A stretch of 64,000 bases of DNA from Nautilus pompilius (lineage: Eukaryota > Mollusca > Cephalopoda > Nautilida > Nautilidae): NCBI GenBank assembly GCA_018389105.1, contig JACATO010002451.1, positions 3,240,501 through 3,304,500 on the forward strand, written 5' to 3'. Made by a program: the position numbers and the translations under genes. The notes beneath the pieces were generated by a model that had not been told where the DNA came from, did not search any database, and saw only the letters and a list, made by a program, of their open reading frames with translations. Below are positions 62,246 to 64,000 of this stretch, piece after piece; the first letter of the stretch is position 1, and every line of letters begins with the position of its first letter.

Positions 62246-64000
62246 CAATTTGTTTACAAGTCAGGCCCTTTTTTTACTAATGTTGTTAATTTTTCAAGTG
62301 GTTTCCTTACTATTACTTTTTTATTTTTTAATTCTGTTCCTTCAATTCTGATTTAAGACCAATATTACTTCAGCCTGCAGAATGTCATCTCACACTAGTC
62401 TTTATAAAATTCAAATCAAAATTTTAAAAAACTCAAATTCAAAAATAAATCTATTTTAACTCTGAATATGAGCACAATTAATTTAAATACCAAAACTATG
62501 CTGTATCTTAAATAGTATATTTGGATATTGTTATAATAAAAAAAAAAAACAATTTACAAAACATTATTGTCAGTTAGCCGGGGCAAATTTATTTTTCAGT
62601 CAGGAACATTTTACATTTAAATAATGCCATAATAAATGTAAATATATTAACAAAGCCTTCATCTTCCACGTCCATCTAACAAAAACAATGCATTTTGAAA
62701 TGTTTTACAGAAAATAATTTGAAAATTAGACTATAATAAATTTACTTTTAAGAAAAGATTGCTCAATAAACAAAAAACAGTTCATAAATGCAATATCATA
62801 GTTTTATACATTTTCATTAAAAATCTTTTGCTAAACTCTTTATAAAATCTCTCAGAAGTTTCAACATTTAATAACTGTTTAAGATTTTTAAAAATTGTAT
62901 TACAAAACCATTTACTTAAAAATTGTTGTTAATTATTTTCTTTTTCACATTGTTGTGAAACCAATGAAACTAAAATAGCAACAGTGGAAGAGGCGAACTG
63001 CATTCTGTGGGTTTTGGAATTGGAGTCAGCAATTACAGTGAAATGAAAGGTTAGAACACATCATAGTAAGAATCCACCATTAAAAGGTCTGAGGAAATGG
63101 TTGTTATTGATAGAAAATGGTAGATTGAACACCAGTCAAAACACTTCTGCATCTGTCAAAGAAGCATTTTCAAAAACCCCATGGAAACCATGCCTCATAA
63201 GAATGAAACAGTTCCCTTTCAACAGTAAGGAAAATTTGGAAAATGAGATTACAACATCATCAAAGCAGAAGTTATCAGCCACATCACATACCAACAAGTG
63301 AAGAACATGTTGGCAAATAGATTAAACACTGTATCACTGAAGATGGCAACTATGTAGAAGTTAAAGGATTCATTGTTGAATCACTTTAAAACTTGCAGCA
63401 CATAAAAACCTTGTATATTATTACTATTTAGGATTTGGTTCCATTGCTAATAACAAAGTATCAAAAGGAACATACGACATATTCTAGTATTTTGTTTTTG
63501 GTGTTTTTTTAGTTCTTCTGAACCAAGAGTAAACATAAGTGATGTCAGAGCTCATAGAGCATATAAACCATGTAAAAGCTTCTTTGTTATCTTCTGACAA
63601 GAGAGCTATGACACTCATTCAAACATATTGAAGTTCCCTTGAAGTTAACAGCAAAAGTAAATTATTGCACAAAAATAAAAAAGGTTTTAGTTTCGCAGTA
63701 AACTACCTGTACATTAATACTGATCTCTTAAGTACTTTCAATTCACAAGCAAGTTTCTTTAAATTGACTTTTTGCTATAACCATGATTTCAAAATAGCAT
63801 CCTGATAAGAAAAACAAATTATACAGATAAATAAAGACAAATAAGACTTTTTGAAAAATGTAACTTTAAGCAAATATACAGTAATCTCAAACAATTTATA
63901 ACCAATGATTCAAAATTATCTTAAAAAGCACAATACATACTATTTTGAGTTACACAAGAGATGTGTTCCTAGAAAACAATGTGCAAATTTGATTTGTGTA
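62246..64000. other. AT-rich flank, nothing recognised
   Basis: A-rich sequence to 62940, then a more balanced stretch (62970-63310) with a 66-codon plus frame that I cannot assign. No kinase exon seen up to the window end. Confidence 0.5.

Overview
This is AT-rich, intron-dominated animal DNA holding part of one recognisable host gene. The gene is a diacylglycerol kinase of the theta type (DGKQ-like), on the minus strand and running off both ends. I could join 14 short exons between 48163 and 655. Their splice sites are GT-AG and their reading phases agree throughout. Together they encode about 461 residues: the end of a first C1 zinc finger, two further C1 fingers, a charged linker, the Ras-associating/PH-like region, and the start of the segment before the catalytic domain. 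The first half of C1-1 and the N-terminus were not found and probably lie beyond 64000. The kinase catalytic and accessory domains should lie left of base 1.

The rest is intron. The largest intron with both ends in view is 25418-48083 (about 22.7 kb), and it carries much of the transposon load. IS630-Tc1-mariner elements dominate. There are Tc1-type copies at 23835-25020, 40617-41917, 48635-49756 and about 60970-62245. There is a mariner with an anomalous interior at 33283-36605, and a deleted element at 13515-14326. A pogo/Tigger-like non-coding element sits at 60200-60796, and an internally deleted piggyBac at 16871-18308 keeps both TTAA sites. Older relics are two hAT copies related to GTF2IRD2-type transposases (3390-4800, plus; 26000-28250, minus), a LINE with an RNase H domain (45790-46900), two CR1/Jockey-like reverse-transcriptase fragments (9050-9660; 40150-40440), and several tRNA-derived SINEs.

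The closeness to vertebrate DGKQ together with the SINEs, CT/GA microsatellites and mixed invertebrate-style DNA transposons suggests a lophotrochozoan, perhaps a mollusc. That placement is inference; the sequence does not identify the species. The gene start, promoter, polyadenylation site and any intact RNA gene were not seen. All transposases found are broken.

No new biological system is visible. The items most worth checking are the strand-asymmetric G/T-rich and C-rich block inside the mariner (34690-36300), which is flanked by a degraded repeat of mariner sequence and may be an assembly or base-calling artefact; the young Tc1 with 41-bp identical ends; a 9-nt microexon in the kinase gene; and a Tigger-like element carrying three CCAAT boxes.
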